From: Planctomycetaceae bacterium
GTDB lineage: Bacteria > Planctomycetota > Planctomycetia > Planctomycetales > Planctomycetaceae
DNA length: 63,593 nt
Reading direction: 5' to 3'
Assembly (NCBI GenBank): GCA_020850695.1
Contig: JADZEF010000067.1
Span: 1 to 63,593 of the forward strand
A program made the position numbers and the translations under genes. Below are positions 7,805 to 17,790 of the stretch, in pieces. Every line of letters starts with the position of its first letter. The stretch's first letter is position 1. The notes below the pieces were generated by a model. The model had not been told where the DNA came from. It saw only the letters and a program-made list of their open reading frames with translations, and did no database searches.

Positions 7805-9034
7805 ATGGCCGAAACGACTTCGACTTCACCCGGTCGTGCAGGGATTGCTGCCGGAGCGCTGCTGCTCTCGATTGCCTATCTCGGGTTCATCAGCCTCGGC
7901 CTTCCCGATCCCGTAGCGGGAGTCGCATGGCCGAAGGTGCGGGACGAATTCCTTCTGACTCAGAGCGCCTTCGGTTGGGTGTTCATCGCGCTGGGGTGCG
8001 GGTACTGCCTCTCGGGTTTCTTCGGAGGCAAGCTGACGCAGGCGCTGGGCCTCGGGAATCTGTTGTGGCTAAGCAGCGCCTTCGTGGCGGTGGCAATGTT
8101 CGGCAGCGGCATGGCGACCGCGTGGCCGGTATTTGTCGCGTGCGGGGTGCTTTGGGGTCTCGGGTCCGGGGGAATCGATGCGGGGCTGAATGCGTATGTC
8201 TCAAGCCATTTCTCGCCGCGGCACGTGAACTGGCTGCATGCGTGCTACAGCCTCGGTGCGACGCTGGGGCCGCTCGTGATGACGGCAATCCTCGCACAGG
8301 GGGGCGCGTGGCGCGCCGGATACGTGGTCGTCGGAAGCGTCCTGTTCGCGATGGCCATGCTGTTCCTCGCGACGCGCAGCCGCTGGGACGATCACGCCCG
8401 CACCGATGGCACGGAAGAGGCCGTGGCAGCCCCCGCGGCGATCGGTCTTCGCGAGGCCCTGCGCGAGCGGCTGGTGTGGCTGCAGGTCGCGCTCTTCTTC
8501 ATCTACGTCGGCCTGGAGTTCACCGTGGGGCAGTGGTGTTACACGTTGCTGACCGAGGCTCGCGGCGTGCGGGACGAAGTGGCGGGAGTGCTGGCGGGGG
8601 GCTACTACGGGGCGATCGGCGTGGGGCGCGTGGTGTCGGGGGTCATCGCGAATCGCATCGGTCTCGACGCGCTCATCCGCGGAGCGATGCTGCTGGTGGT
8701 GATCGGGGCCGGATTGTTCGCGTTCGGAACGCCCGTTGAGATTGGACTTGCCGGGCTGATCCTGATCGGTCTGGGACTCGCGCCGATTTTTCCGTGCCTC
8801 ATGGCCCGCACCCCGCAGCGACTCGGAACCGCGCTCGCCGCACATGCCGTCGGATTTCAGGTGAGCGCGGGAATGATCGGTGCGGCTCTCGTTCCGACGG
8901 CGACCGGCCTGATGGTCGAAAAGCACGGACTCGAACTCGTCGCGCGGTTCGCGGTTGTGCTGGCCCTGCTGCTGTTCGCGACGCACGAGATCGTCGTGAG
9001 AGCGCCCGAACATGATCTCACTTCGATGCGCTGA
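7805..9034 (+). CDS. Major facilitator superfamily transporter
   Basis: 409 residues with about twelve hydrophobic segments, the usual MFS layout. The first helix holds GALLLSIAYLGFISLGLPD. Small-residue motifs recur at the ends of helices 4 and 5 (GLGSGGIDAGLNAYV and HACYSLGATLGPL), as in the sugar/fucose-permease branch. The segment between the two halves, around residues 190-215, is hydrophilic. Substrate cannot be told. The start is supported by CCAGGG just upstream. Its 3' end overlaps the convergent beta-helix gene by 17 bases. Confidence 0.88.
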   Translation: MAETTSTSPGRAGIAAGALLLSIAYLGFISLGLPDPVAGVAWPKVRDEFLLTQSAFGWVFIALGCGYCLSGFFGGKLTQALGLGNLLWLSSAFVAVAMFGSGMATAWPVFVACGVLWGLGSGGIDAGLNAYVSSHFSPRHVNWLHACYSLGATLGPLVMTAILAQGGAWRAGYVVVGSVLFAMAMLFLATRSRWDDHARTDGTEEAVAAPAAIGLREALRERLVWLQVALFFIYVGLEFTVGQWCYTLLTEARGVRDEVAGVLAGGYYGAIGVGRVVSGVIANRIGLDALIRGAMLLVVIGAGLFAFGTPVEIGLAGLILIGLGLAPIFPCLMARTPQRLGTALAAHAVGFQVSAGMIGAALVPTATGLMVEKHGLELVARFAVVLALLLFATHEIVVRAPEHDLTSMR

Positions 9035-10184
9035 TCCGCACACCCGCTTTGACGCGATCACCGGTCGTCAGGCGGAAGTCCCCGTCGTCCGGGGATCGGA
9101 ATCCGGGATCAACGCCGTACGTCCCTTCCTTCTCGCGGACGGGTAGCTGAACGGCATTGCGAGTGCGGTCAGGGCGATCGAGCAGATACCACGCGTTCCC
9201 CTCGAAGCTAAATGAGTCGGGCTTCGTCCCGCCGCCGACATTCACTGCCGTCCTCACCTCATCCGACCGAAAGGCCACGAGGTTGTTCTCGAAGCGGCCG
9301 TTGCGGCAGGGGACGAATGATTTGTCCTGGTTCTCCTGCAGGATGCGGATGACCCACCGCGTCGGTCGATAGATCGTGTTGAAGCGGACCGTCGCCCCGT
9401 CGACGCCGACGAACGCGATGGCCGCCATCGAACCGACGATGGTGCAGTCCTCGACGGTGATGTCCTTCGCTTCGTATCCCTGCGGCTTCGGACGGAAGTA
9501 CTCGAGGCCGGTGCTGCCGCCAATGTTGAGGGCCCGGCCTCCCGCGTCCTCGAACCGGCAGCGCCGGACCGTGATCTGCTCGCTGCCGCCTTTCGCCTGG
9601 ACGCCGTTGGCGTAGTCGGCCCCCGAGTGCTTGAACGTGCATCCCGCGACCGTGCCCTTGCGGCAGCCGACCATGTCGATGCCGGACCCGCTCGTCCCCC
9701 AGCGTTCGACGGTGCAATTTTCGACGGTGAAATCGGCAAGCCCCGAGAGCTTGATCCCGTCGCGATTGCCGCGCGGCCCGCTGTTCTTCACGACGAGACC
9801 GGCGAGCGTGACATGATGTGCCGGAGAGTCCTTCGAGCCCCCATCATCGATGTTGAGGCCGTTCGCGTCCGCCCCGCTGAAGACGAGGTCGCGAATCTCG
9901 ACGTAGACGGGCGAAGAGAGATGCAGCCCGCTCCCGCCTCCTTCTACGATGGCCGGGTCCTTTGTGTCGGCCGACTGCAGCACGATCGGCCGCTCCTTCG
10001 TTCCTTGAAGTCCGCGGCGCGACAATCCCCCGCGATACGTTCCCGGGGCCAGCAACACCCGCGTTCCCGGCCGGGCCCTGGCGACGGCCGCCGCAAGCTC
10101 TTCCGAAGTCGCGACCCGCACGTCTTCTGAATGGGCGGAAGACGCCACACACACGACCAGAGCAGCCATCGCAACGACGCGCAT
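9018..10184 (-). CDS. Secreted right-handed parallel beta-helix protein
   Basis: 388 residues. The start at 10184 has GGGAGG upstream and gives a signal peptide (MRVVAMAALVVCVASSAHS). The start of the mature protein (TSEELAAAVARARPGTRVLLAPGTYRG-type) matches the opening of chondroitinase-B and other pectate-lyase-like helices. Repeated coils follow, with short beta stretches such as VTLAGLVVKNSG and FTVENCTVERW, each ending in Gly/Asn turns. Such folds bind or cleave polysaccharides, usually outside the cytoplasm. No catalytic set could be assigned with confidence. Confidence 0.82.
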   Translation of the reverse strand: MRVVAMAALVVCVASSAHSEDVRVATSEELAAAVARARPGTRVLLAPGTYRGGLSRRGLQGTKERPIVLQSADTKDPAIVEGGGSGLHLSSPVYVEIRDLVFSGADANGLNIDDGGSKDSPAHHVTLAGLVVKNSGPRGNRDGIKLSGLADFTVENCTVERWGTSGSGIDMVGCRKGTVAGCTFKHSGADYANGVQAKGGSEQITVRRCRFEDAGGRALNIGGSTGLEYFRPKPQGYEAKDITVEDCTIVGSMAAIAFVGVDGATVRFNTIYRPTRWVIRILQENQDKSFVPCRNGRFENNLVAFRSDEVRTAVNVGGGTKPDSFSFEGNAWYLLDRPDRTRNAVQLPVREKEGTYGVDPGFRSPDDGDFRLTTGDRVKAGVRISASK

Positions 10185-10244
10185 CGATCGCCTCCCGTGG
10201 AGCTGACCCGTCAGCAACTGGAGAGGATCGACTCCCCGTCGCGA

Positions 10245-11660
10245 CTACAGCGGAATCCGCAGCGACATTCCTTCGCGGAGTTCTTCCGCATCCTGGAGGA
10301 TATCACGGTTCGCGTCGAGGATCCGCTTCGACGCGTTCGGATCCCCGAGGAGACGTTTTGCGATCCGCTCGAGCGTGTCGCCGCGCTGGACGACATATCG
10401 ACCCGGCGCCAGTCGATCGACCGGCACACGGGGAATCCGCTCGGTCGTCGTCGGAGTTGACGGTCGAGTCGGCGCGATCACCTCGGGAACGTCCGCGGGC
10501 GGCCGCTGCGAGAGGGGAGTCCTGCTGCCGGTCGACTCCGTCGGTCGGACATCGCCGCGGAGGGGAGAATCGATGGACGGCTCCGGAATCTCCGACGTCT
10601 TCGCGGAGGGAAGGTTGTCCGGAACGCGCTGTCCTAGCGCCTTCGAGCCGGCCGGCTCCGACACGGCCTTCGATCCCGTCCCTTCCGTGCCGGGGAGGAA
10701 GGGATTGCGGCGCGCGGGACGGAACGTTCGGCCCGAGGGAACTTCGATCGGCGCCGCCGGCTCTTCGTCGGCGAACTCGCGCTCGATGCGCTCTGTCGGA
10801 CGCGTGATCCGGGCGGGTTGCGTCGGCGGTGCCGGTTCGACATCCCACGGCTCATCGAGGTCCTCAACGCCGCTCGACGACACGTTCCGCGTCGGCGCCA
10901 CGGGCTTCGAGCGCGTCTCGTCCGCGGTTCGCCGGGGATCGGGCGCGCCCGGCTCCTTCGACCGCGCGTCCGCCGCACGTTCGGCGGCCGGCTTGCTCGC
11001 GACGCGCTTCGGAATCCGGATCCGCATTCCCGCCCGCAGATCCTTCGGCGTGCGGATCTGATCGCGGTTCGCCTTCATGATCTCATCGTACCGCGTCGAA
11101 CTCCCCAGGTACTTCACCGCCAGCCCCGACAACGTCTCGCCGCTCTTCACTTCATGCATGACGACATCCGAGGCGGCCGCTTTCGGCGCGGTGTCGGTCG
11201 CCATCCATTCGCGGTTGTGGTCGGGCGTCTTCGCGCCCTCTGTTTTCGCCGGCGGATCGACCGGGACGGGAATGGGTTGAGGGGGAGGGAGCGAGCCGCG
11301 GCTCGGGGCGTCGTTACGGGCGAGCTCGATGTTGGATGGCTCGGACGCGAACGAATCGGTCGCCGCGGGCGAGGGCTTTCGGATCCAGTCATCGGACGGC
11401 TGCACCGACCAACCGGCGTCGCGAGCCGTCTCGCGCGCGATGGTCCGCGGACGCGTGGTGCGGGGCTTGGGACGCTCGGAGTCGACGTCGTTGAGGTACG
11501 GGACCGCGGGGCGCTCTGCGATGCGATCGTTGACGGGCTTCGGGTTCTCGAGGAGCGGGGGCTCCGGGCCGCCTGCCGGCTCGTTCCGGAAGAAGAACGC
11601 GGCCACAATGCCCAACAGGAGCACGCCGAGCGCCAGCCCGAGTTTCTTGTCGCGGTTCAT
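10245..11660 (-). CDS. Membrane-anchored protein with two LysM domains
   Basis: 471 residues. An N-terminal membrane helix (LGLALGVLLLGIVAAFFF) is followed by a long Pro/Arg/Glu-rich linker. One LysM domain lies mid-protein (EVKSGETLSGLAVKYLGS...) and a second at the extreme C-terminus (YVVQRGDTLERIAKRLLGD...). LysM domains bind N-acetylglucosamine-containing glycans such as peptidoglycan. The linker of about 150 residues between the two is low-complexity and probably extended, so the protein may tether the inner membrane to the wall. No enzymatic domain is seen. Confidence 0.85.
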   Translation of the reverse strand: MNRDKKLGLALGVLLLGIVAAFFFRNEPAGGPEPPLLENPKPVNDRIAERPAVPYLNDVDSERPKPRTTRPRTIARETARDAGWSVQPSDDWIRKPSPAATDSFASEPSNIELARNDAPSRGSLPPPQPIPVPVDPPAKTEGAKTPDHNREWMATDTAPKAAASDVVMHEVKSGETLSGLAVKYLGSSTRYDEIMKANRDQIRTPKDLRAGMRIRIPKRVASKPAAERAADARSKEPGAPDPRRTADETRSKPVAPTRNVSSSGVEDLDEPWDVEPAPPTQPARITRPTERIEREFADEEPAAPIEVPSGRTFRPARRNPFLPGTEGTGSKAVSEPAGSKALGQRVPDNLPSAKTSEIPEPSIDSPLRGDVRPTESTGSRTPLSQRPPADVPEVIAPTRPSTPTTTERIPRVPVDRLAPGRYVVQRGDTLERIAKRLLGDPNASKRILDANRDILQDAEELREGMSLRIPL

Positions 11661-12073
11661 GACAGCGCTGCACGAGGGACCGGGGTGAGGTCACTCCGCA
11701 CGGCGATCGCTCACCTTCCAGGCAGTGCCGGAATGTGTCGATGCACCCTGACGAAGCGCGGCCCTCCCGGCCGCCAGGTGGCAGGCGTCTTGCCCGCAAC
11801 CGGCCGCTGCCTCGATGCATGACATCGAAGCGAACGACTGGAGTCGTCTCAATCGCACCGCGTCCCTGAAATGGAACGACGGAGATCCGCGACGGTCAAA
11901 GACCATCGCCTATCGTTGCATCGGCCAGTACGACCTCTCTTCGCGAGGAGAACGCGCCGGCCACCACGATTTCGTGCGGCCATAGGATCGATTGAGCGGT
12001 TCTGCCGAGCACACCGGTCGCGGAAATTCCGAATGGTGCGGAACGAGTTCGGATTGTGCCGGAAATCCGGACG
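11661..12073. other. Intergenic region, no gene seen
   Basis: 413 bases between two minus-strand genes. It holds the 16-base string GCACCCTGACGAAGCG at 11743-11758, which recurs exactly at 60465-60480. It also holds a GC-rich short hairpin (GGCCCTCCCGGCC). Otherwise no feature is supported. Confidence 0.5.
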
Positions 12074-15000
12074 TCAATCGACGAACACAAACTCATTCAG
12101 GTTGAGCAGCAGCCGGCACGCGTTCGCCAACCCATGCTCTTGCGTGTAACGGGCGAGCGTCGCCAACTCGTCCGCGGTGGGCGTTCGTCCGAGGGTGAGG
12201 CGGAACGCGGTCTGCACGGTCGCCTCCGGATTGTCGACGGCTTTGACCCCGGCAACCGCTTCGACACGCGAAGCAAGACGCTGGGCCTGGCGGACCATGA
12301 AGCGGTTGTTGAGGAGCGTCAAGGCCTGCAGCGGAGTCGTAGTCGCCTGGCGGACGGGCGTGACGAGCGACGGGTCGGCGCAGTCGAGGGTCTCCATGAA
12401 CGGATCGGGCACCGAGCGGACGATGAACCGGTAGACGCTCCGCCGCAGGGTGCGGGGGTTGTCGGGGTCGTATTCCTCGTACTTGTAGTGCGGAGAGTGA
12501 TCGTCGAGGAAACCGAAGAGATCGAACCCGGGGCCGCCCATCGTGAGATCGAGCGAGCCGCTGACGGACAGCGTAGCGTCGCGGATCTCCTCGGCGTCGA
12601 GGCGGCGGCGGTTCATTCGCCAGAGGTAGCGGTTCCCCGCATCGGCGCTCTCCGCACGCGACAGCCACTCTGCGGATATCGGATCGCTCTGCGGCTGGCT
12701 CTGCGCGCGGTAAGCGCTGCTCGTCACGATCAGGCGATGGAGTTGCTTGAGCGATTGTCCGCCGTCGCGGAACTCGGTCGCGAGCCAGTCGAGCAGTTCG
12801 GGATGCGTCGGAAGCTGCCCCATGCGACCGAAGTCGTTGGGAGATTCGACGAGTCCGCGACCGAAATGATAGTGCCAGACGCGATTCACAATGGAACGCC
12901 ACGTCAGCGGATTTTTCGCATCGGTGATCCAACGGGCGAGGGCGACACGGCGAGCTCCTTCGTTGCCCGCGTCGGGCAGGTTGAATTGTGCCGCGAGCCC
13001 CGTCACGCACGAGAGGCTTCCCGGATTCGCCTCGGCTCCGGGCGATTTGACGTCGCCGCGATTCAGAATGTGGATCGGCCGCGGCTTTCCAAGGGTCGGT
13101 GTTAAGTTGCCGGCCGGTGGGAATTGCGTGGCGGCGGCAAAGACGCGTCCTTGCGGGGCGGCGGACGCTAACTCCGCGGCGACGCGATCGAGTTCGGCAC
13201 GCAGCGTCGCGCGTTGTCGTCGCGCCTCTTCATTCAGGGCAGCGGCCAGGAGAGCATCCCGTCGAGCGCTCAGCCGGGTGATCTCCGCGCGCGCTTCGGG
13301 CGTGTCGGCTCCGAAGTAATAGTCGTCGACGAGATTCTTCCGCGACCACCGCGGCAGCGCTTCGATGGAATCGAGCGAGGTGACGGTCGCTCCCCTGGCC
13401 GCATTCACACCGTCCGGTGTCACAATGCTCAGTTCGGCCAGTGCGAAGATGTAGTCGTTCTGTCGCGGGGCAAGCTTCGTGGCCGTGACACGCAGGTAAC
13501 GAGCCTTGAGACCGTCGCCCCGGACGGATTGCGGGCGGACTTTCGGATTCGGGACATCGGCCCGGGTGTGGTCGACCAGGGTGGTGACGGAAGACTTCAT
13601 CTCCGGATCGTCCGACGCATCGATCCGATACCGCACCGGAAACCCGAACCCTGCCCCGATGTTGTTGAAGTTGTCGTGGCAGCCGACGATCACGACGTCG
13701 TTGATTTCGGTTGACCTCCCGAGATCGACCTGCACCCACTTCGCGGCGTCCTGCGTCGGCGAGATCGCGCTGTGGTAGCCAAACTCGGGCCGCGGGGTTG
13801 CCTGCGAACGGGCAGCGAGTTCATCGAGCTGTTTTTCCAGCCTCACGAATTCCGGTCCGGCCTTCTCGACGATCCGCCTTTCGAGATCGGCCCACGCGGA
13901 TTCGAGTCGCGCCTTGGTGGCGGCGAGTTGCGTGCGTCGAGAAGCGGCGTCCGGGTCGAGATCGAACGGGCGATCGGCCCGGTCGACGGCGGCGAAGACC
14001 GCTTGAAGGCTGTAGTAGTCGCGCTGCGGGATGGGGTCGAACTTGTGGTCGTGGCAGCGGGCGCAGTGGACGGTCATGCTGACGAAGGTGCCCATCGTGC
14101 TCGCGAGCATGTCGTCGCGGTCGAGGCTGCGGGTGATCTGTTTATCGATGGTTCCTTCGCGGAGCTCGACCTGTCCGACGAAGTCCCACGGGCCGGCCGC
14201 CAGGAACCCGGTTCCGGTGATGCCGTCAATCGTCTTGGGCCACAGGATGTCTCCCGCAATCTGCTCTTCAACGAACCGCGAGTAAGGCTTGTCGGAATTC
14301 AGAGCGCGGATGACGTAGTCGCGATAGGGCCAGGCGTTGGGGCGGCGTTTGTCCTTGTCGTAGCCGTGCGTGTCGCCGTAATGCACGACGTCAAGCCAGT
14401 GGCGGGCCCAGCGCTCGCCATAGCGCGGGGACGCCAGAAGCCGGTCGACGAGAATTTCGTACGCCTTGGGATCGGTCGACTGGACGAAAGCGTCCACTTC
14501 TTCGGGAGCGGGAGGGAGGCCGGTCAGATCGAATGTGACGCGGCGGATGAGCGTGCGGCGATCGGCGTCACCCGCCATGCCGAGTTTCTGTTCGCGGAGT
14601 TTCGCGAGGAGGAATGCATCGATCGGGTTTCGAACCTGCGGCTTGTCGTGCTCGGAGACGGGCGGAACGGGGCTGCGGACGATTGGCTGCAGCGACCACC
14701 ACGCCCCGCGATCCTCCTTGAGGACGAGCGACTCCGGCCAGGCCGCCCCGTCCGCGATCCAGCGTTTCAGCTTTTCGATCTGCTTGCGGGTCAGCGGCGG
14801 CCCCGCCTTCGGCATGAGGGGTTTGTCCCCCTCGATGTAATCGAGCAGAAGACTCTTCACCGTCGTGCGGGGGACGACCGCCGGGCCGCTTTCGCCTCCC
14901 CGATAGGCTCCCGCACGCGAGGCGAGATCGAGGCCCCCTTTTGGTTCGCTCCGTTGATGGCATCGCACGCAGTTCTGCGCGAGGATCGGAGCGATGTCCC

Positions 15001-15115
15001 GTTCGAAGCGGACGGACTCATCCGCCAGTGCGTCCGCGGCGCTCGCAGAGTTCGGCCAGAACCCTGGTGCGGCGGCAACGATCGCGATCAGTATCACCCG
15101 GCCGGCACGGCGCAT
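12074..15115 (-). CDS. PSD1 / planctomycete cytochrome c domain protein (DUF1549-DUF1553)
   Basis: About 1013 residues. A signal peptide (residues about 1-26, ending SASA) precedes a PSCyt1 haem motif CVRCH at 49-53 with its PMPP-like loop. A DUF1549 region follows, including HCARCHDHKFDPI, a second CxxCH. An F5/8-type C (discoidin-like) insert has KWVQVDLGRSTEINDVVIVG. The C-terminal DUF1553 region has NRVWHYHFGRGLVESPNDFG. Such proteins are hugely expanded in Planctomycetes, periplasmic, and of unsettled function, probably in polysaccharide use. The start at 15115 is chosen for its signal peptide; an upstream ATG at 15181 adds 22 residues. The usual DUF1501 partner is not adjacent (see 26073-27458). 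Confidence 0.92.
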   Translation of the reverse strand: MRRAGRVILIAIVAAAPGFWPNSASAADALADESVRFERDIAPILAQNCVRCHQRSEPKGGLDLASRAGAYRGGESGPAVVPRTTVKSLLLDYIEGDKPLMPKAGPPLTRKQIEKLKRWIADGAAWPESLVLKEDRGAWWSLQPIVRSPVPPVSEHDKPQVRNPIDAFLLAKLREQKLGMAGDADRRTLIRRVTFDLTGLPPAPEEVDAFVQSTDPKAYEILVDRLLASPRYGERWARHWLDVVHYGDTHGYDKDKRRPNAWPYRDYVIRALNSDKPYSRFVEEQIAGDILWPKTIDGITGTGFLAAGPWDFVGQVELREGTIDKQITRSLDRDDMLASTMGTFVSMTVHCARCHDHKFDPIPQRDYYSLQAVFAAVDRADRPFDLDPDAASRRTQLAATKARLESAWADLERRIVEKAGPEFVRLEKQLDELAARSQATPRPEFGYHSAISPTQDAAKWVQVDLGRSTEINDVVIVGCHDNFNNIGAGFGFPVRYRIDASDDPEMKSSVTTLVDHTRADVPNPKVRPQSVRGDGLKARYLRVTATKLAPRQNDYIFALAELSIVTPDGVNAARGATVTSLDSIEALPRWSRKNLVDDYYFGADTPEARAEITRLSARRDALLAAALNEEARRQRATLRAELDRVAAELASAAPQGRVFAAATQFPPAGNLTPTLGKPRPIHILNRGDVKSPGAEANPGSLSCVTGLAAQFNLPDAGNEGARRVALARWITDAKNPLTWRSIVNRVWHYHFGRGLVESPNDFGRMGQLPTHPELLDWLATEFRDGGQSLKQLHRLIVTSSAYRAQSQPQSDPISAEWLSRAESADAGNRYLWRMNRRRLDAEEIRDATLSVSGSLDLTMGGPGFDLFGFLDDHSPHYKYEEYDPDNPRTLRRSVYRFIVRSVPDPFMETLDCADPSLVTPVRQATTTPLQALTLLNNRFMVRQAQRLASRVEAVAGVKAVDNPEATVQTAFRLTLGRTPTADELATLARYTQEHGLANACRLLLNLNEFVFVD

Positions 15116-15200
15116 GATGCAAGCTCTGCGAAGCGAGAGGCGATGGCTCGATCGGAGCATCATACGGCGCGGTCGGGCCATGCGACCATCTCGGCCGGCT

Positions 15201-15234
15201 CAAACAAAAAGCCACAAGCGAGGAGGCTTGTGGC
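15201..15234 (-). terminator. Intrinsic terminator of the PH-domain gene
   Basis: On the minus strand GCCACAAGC pairs with GCTTGTGGC (15226-15234 with 15211-15219), followed by TTTTTGTTTG at 15210-15201. It lies 35 bases past the stop of the PH-domain gene. Confidence 0.85.
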
Positions 15235-15268
15235 TGTGGTGATTGGCGGACTCGGGCGTCGAGAGGGC

Positions 15269-15796
15269 TTACTTCGCGCCGGCGGTCTGGCGGGCTCGGA
15301 TGCGGGTGAGCGAGTCTTCCACCTGCAGGCGGGCCTTCTGAGCCTTGAGGATCGTCTCGCGGAAGATGTCGGGGCGGGGCACTCCGGGGAGCCGCATCAG
15401 GGTGTTGCCCCCCTTCCCGATGATCACGAGATCCCCCGCCTTGTAGAACTCTTGCCCCGGCCTCACTTCAACGGCGATATCTTCGATATCCGCCAACTGC
15501 ACTTCCTGCAGCATCCGTTGGCCGATGAGCGTCCAACGGCGGATGGCGCGGTTTGTCAGCAGGTAGCGCTCACCCATCAGCTTCTCGGCAAAGTATCCCA
15601 TCAGCGCCGGCCCGACCAGCAGGGGGCCAAAGATGAGATATGAGAGCTTGATGTTGCCGACGCCGACAGGAATCGAGTCCATCAACTGGCCGATCAATCG
15701 TCCCAGGCCAGCGGACGAGATCGAGGGATAGACGGTGCGAAGGAGCTGATCCTGGCCGGCGCTGACGCCGGTGATCGCCTGGGGGCGGACGGACAT
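15269..15796 (-). CDS. Membrane protein with bacterial PH domain
   Basis: 175 residues from ATG 15796. A hydrophobic stretch at residues about 47-70 (LSYLIFGPLLVGPALMGYFAE) precedes a bPH2-type domain: GERYLLTNRAIRRWTLIG, then LADIEDIAVEV, then AGDLVIIGKGG and LPGVPRPDIFRE. This order matches YdbS/YdbT-like PH proteins, which are membrane-associated and poorly understood. A charged helix ends the protein. An intrinsic terminator follows. Function is unknown. Confidence 0.8.
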   Translation of the reverse strand: MSVRPQAITGVSAGQDQLLRTVYPSISSAGLGRLIGQLMDSIPVGVGNIKLSYLIFGPLLVGPALMGYFAEKLMGERYLLTNRAIRRWTLIGQRMLQEVQLADIEDIAVEVRPGQEFYKAGDLVIIGKGGNTLMRLPGVPRPDIFRETILKAQKARLQVEDSLTRIRARQTAGAK

Positions 15797-15934
15797 GGGA
15801 AAAACGCATCCGGTGGACTGGCGACGCGACAATCCGGGCGAACGACCGCACGGCGGACTTCCCGAGCATTAGTAACAGACCGCCGGTCGAAACGCCAGCA
15901 AACCTGCCCGACCGCTTCTGTCCTTCTGTCCGCG

Positions 15935-17326
15935 TCACTCGCGGAAGGGCTGCGTCGTCAGCGAATACCGCAAGTCCCCGATCTCATACTGCAGCTCGAT
16001 GTATTTCGCGAGGTGGTTGCCGACCGGCTTTGGAGTCCTCAGGACGCAGCGGCCGTTCTTCACCTCGATTTCGCGGGAAGACCACTTCGATTCGCGGAAG
16101 TCCTTCGTTCCGGACGCGGTTGTCCAGGCGTAAGCGGCGAGCGGGGCCGGGTCGCATTCGACGGCCAGTTCGATTTCGGTTCCGCCGTTCGACCAGGTCC
16201 AGTCGATCTGCGGCATGGGGCGGCCGGCGGCGGCATGGCGGAAGAATGCCGCCAGAGTGGTGAGGGCCAGGACCTTCTTGTCGCCGAGGTTGTGCCCGAC
16301 GTTGGAGCACGCGAGGACGTGCTTCGGCCCTACCAGGTCGTCGTAGTACCGCGTCATGGCATCGACCGTCCAGTAGCGATCATTCGTCCCAACGATCAAG
16401 AGCTTCGGAAGCGTGAGCTGCCGGCGGTATGTGTAGGGGTCCATCATCGTCCGCAGCATCGTCTCGCGCGGGTTCTCCGAGTCCTCGACGATCTTCACGA
16501 GGCCTTTGCGGGTGTAGTCGTTGATCTGCTCGCTGTACTTCCCCCACGTCTCCATCTGGTACTTCATCTGGGCGCGGAAGTTGAGCATGTCGATGACGAT
16601 GGGGGCCGTGGCGATGATGCGGCGGTCGGCGACGGGCGTCAGCCAGCTTGTCCAGCCGCGCTTCGACGCGCCCGAGATCACGAAGCCTTCGACCTTCTCA
16701 AAACCCTTCGACCGGCCGAAGGCCTGCACGGCGTCCATCGCCTTCACCGCACTCTTCACCATCGGGAAGAGAAGCGGCCAGGTCTCGTCCCCCGTCTCGA
16801 GATACTTCAGCCACGTTTCGGTGATCAGGTCGTCCTCGACCTTGTTTCCCATGAGGGGCTGGTTGGGAACCTGGTTGAGCGTGGCGACCCGGCAGCCGGC
16901 CATTGCCGATAATTGGAGGCCGAGGAGCATGTCCCCGTTGCTCAGGCGGTCGCCGTTTTTGCCGCCGCCGACGTAGAGGATCATGTGCCGCGGATGTTCG
17001 ACCTTCGGCGGCTCGAAGACTGTGAGATTGTGCCGCCAGACGATGTTCTGCCACTTCTGCGACGTGAGTTGCAGGCGGTAGATGGTGGTGCTGCCGACCT
17101 TGCGGGTCTCGTCGAGCGACCACGCGAAGTCGGGCTCTTCACGGGCGACGTATTTCTGCAGCGAATCGGGTATCGCTTCAACAGCGGCTTCACGTGCAGG
17201 AGGTTTTGGGTCATCTGCCCGGGACAGGGACGGGATGGCCAACACAAGCATCAGGCAGACGCACGAGAACAGGCAGATCCTGGTCAAGGGAAAACGCTCC
17301 TTCGTGCGGTCAAGACGACTCTCCAT
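15935..17326 (-). CDS. PhoPQ-activated pathogenicity-related family protein (alpha/beta hydrolase)
   Basis: 463 residues from ATG 17326, giving a signal peptide (ICLFSCVCLMLVLAIPSLSRA). Family motifs are strong: NIVWRHNLTVFEP, ILYVGGGKNGD, VATLNQVPNQPL, then GASKRGW with the predicted nucleophile Ser, GTNDRYW with the Asp, and NVGHNLG with the His. The family is named for PqaA of Salmonella, and its substrate is unknown. It is common in Planctomycetes, where host pathogenicity is irrelevant. Periplasmic hydrolase activity is inferred. Confidence 0.9.
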   Translation of the reverse strand: MESRLDRTKERFPLTRICLFSCVCLMLVLAIPSLSRADDPKPPAREAAVEAIPDSLQKYVAREEPDFAWSLDETRKVGSTTIYRLQLTSQKWQNIVWRHNLTVFEPPKVEHPRHMILYVGGGKNGDRLSNGDMLLGLQLSAMAGCRVATLNQVPNQPLMGNKVEDDLITETWLKYLETGDETWPLLFPMVKSAVKAMDAVQAFGRSKGFEKVEGFVISGASKRGWTSWLTPVADRRIIATAPIVIDMLNFRAQMKYQMETWGKYSEQINDYTRKGLVKIVEDSENPRETMLRTMMDPYTYRRQLTLPKLLIVGTNDRYWTVDAMTRYYDDLVGPKHVLACSNVGHNLGDKKVLALTTLAAFFRHAAAGRPMPQIDWTWSNGGTEIELAVECDPAPLAAYAWTTASGTKDFRESKWSSREIEVKNGRCVLRTPKPVGNHLAKYIELQYEIGDLRYSLTTQPFRE

Positions 17327-17790
17327 AGAGTCGCACTCGACGTGGTTCAGAGGTTTGAGGCGACGGTGGGAAACGGATTCGAAATGCGTGTCAGTCCCGC
17401 AGAGGAGACCGACGGGTCGAACGGAGGTCACTGAGATCATAGTCTGTGCGGCCCGGAGCGGGGGAGTCTCGCGCTGCTGGATGTGCCGTTATCAAACCTT
17501 TACGGGTTGGCTTGGGTTGAGGATTCGCTAAGCCCTCAGCCACTCTCCCAAACGTCAGAAATGCACAGCTCAGGCTTCCGAGGTGTGACGCACATTGAAC
17601 GCGATGCACACCCCTGAGAAGACCAAAGCGAGGGTGTGAGCCGCCGGAGTGGGGCTCAACGAAATTGGCACGCGCCACCAGCAAATACCGGTGGTCTGTT
17701 TACTTGCTGAACGTGTTAACCACTGCCGACGATACTGAGTAGTGTCGGGAGTCGAAGAAGACTGTCCGCTTGACCTTCGGGAGATACCGT
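17327..17790. other. Divergent intergenic region
   Basis: 464 bases between the PhoPQ-related gene (minus) and the HEAT-repeat gene (plus). It should hold both promoters. AT-richer stretches lie near 17485-17530 and 17695-17740 (GTTTACTTGCTGAACGTGTTAACC), but no -35/-10 pair with proper spacing was found. No gene is supported. Confidence 0.4.

Noticed and set aside
13772..15643. Plus-strand frame across 13.8-15.6 kb
   Set aside because: Antisense to the DUF1549/DUF1553 protein, whose haem motifs and domains are clear.
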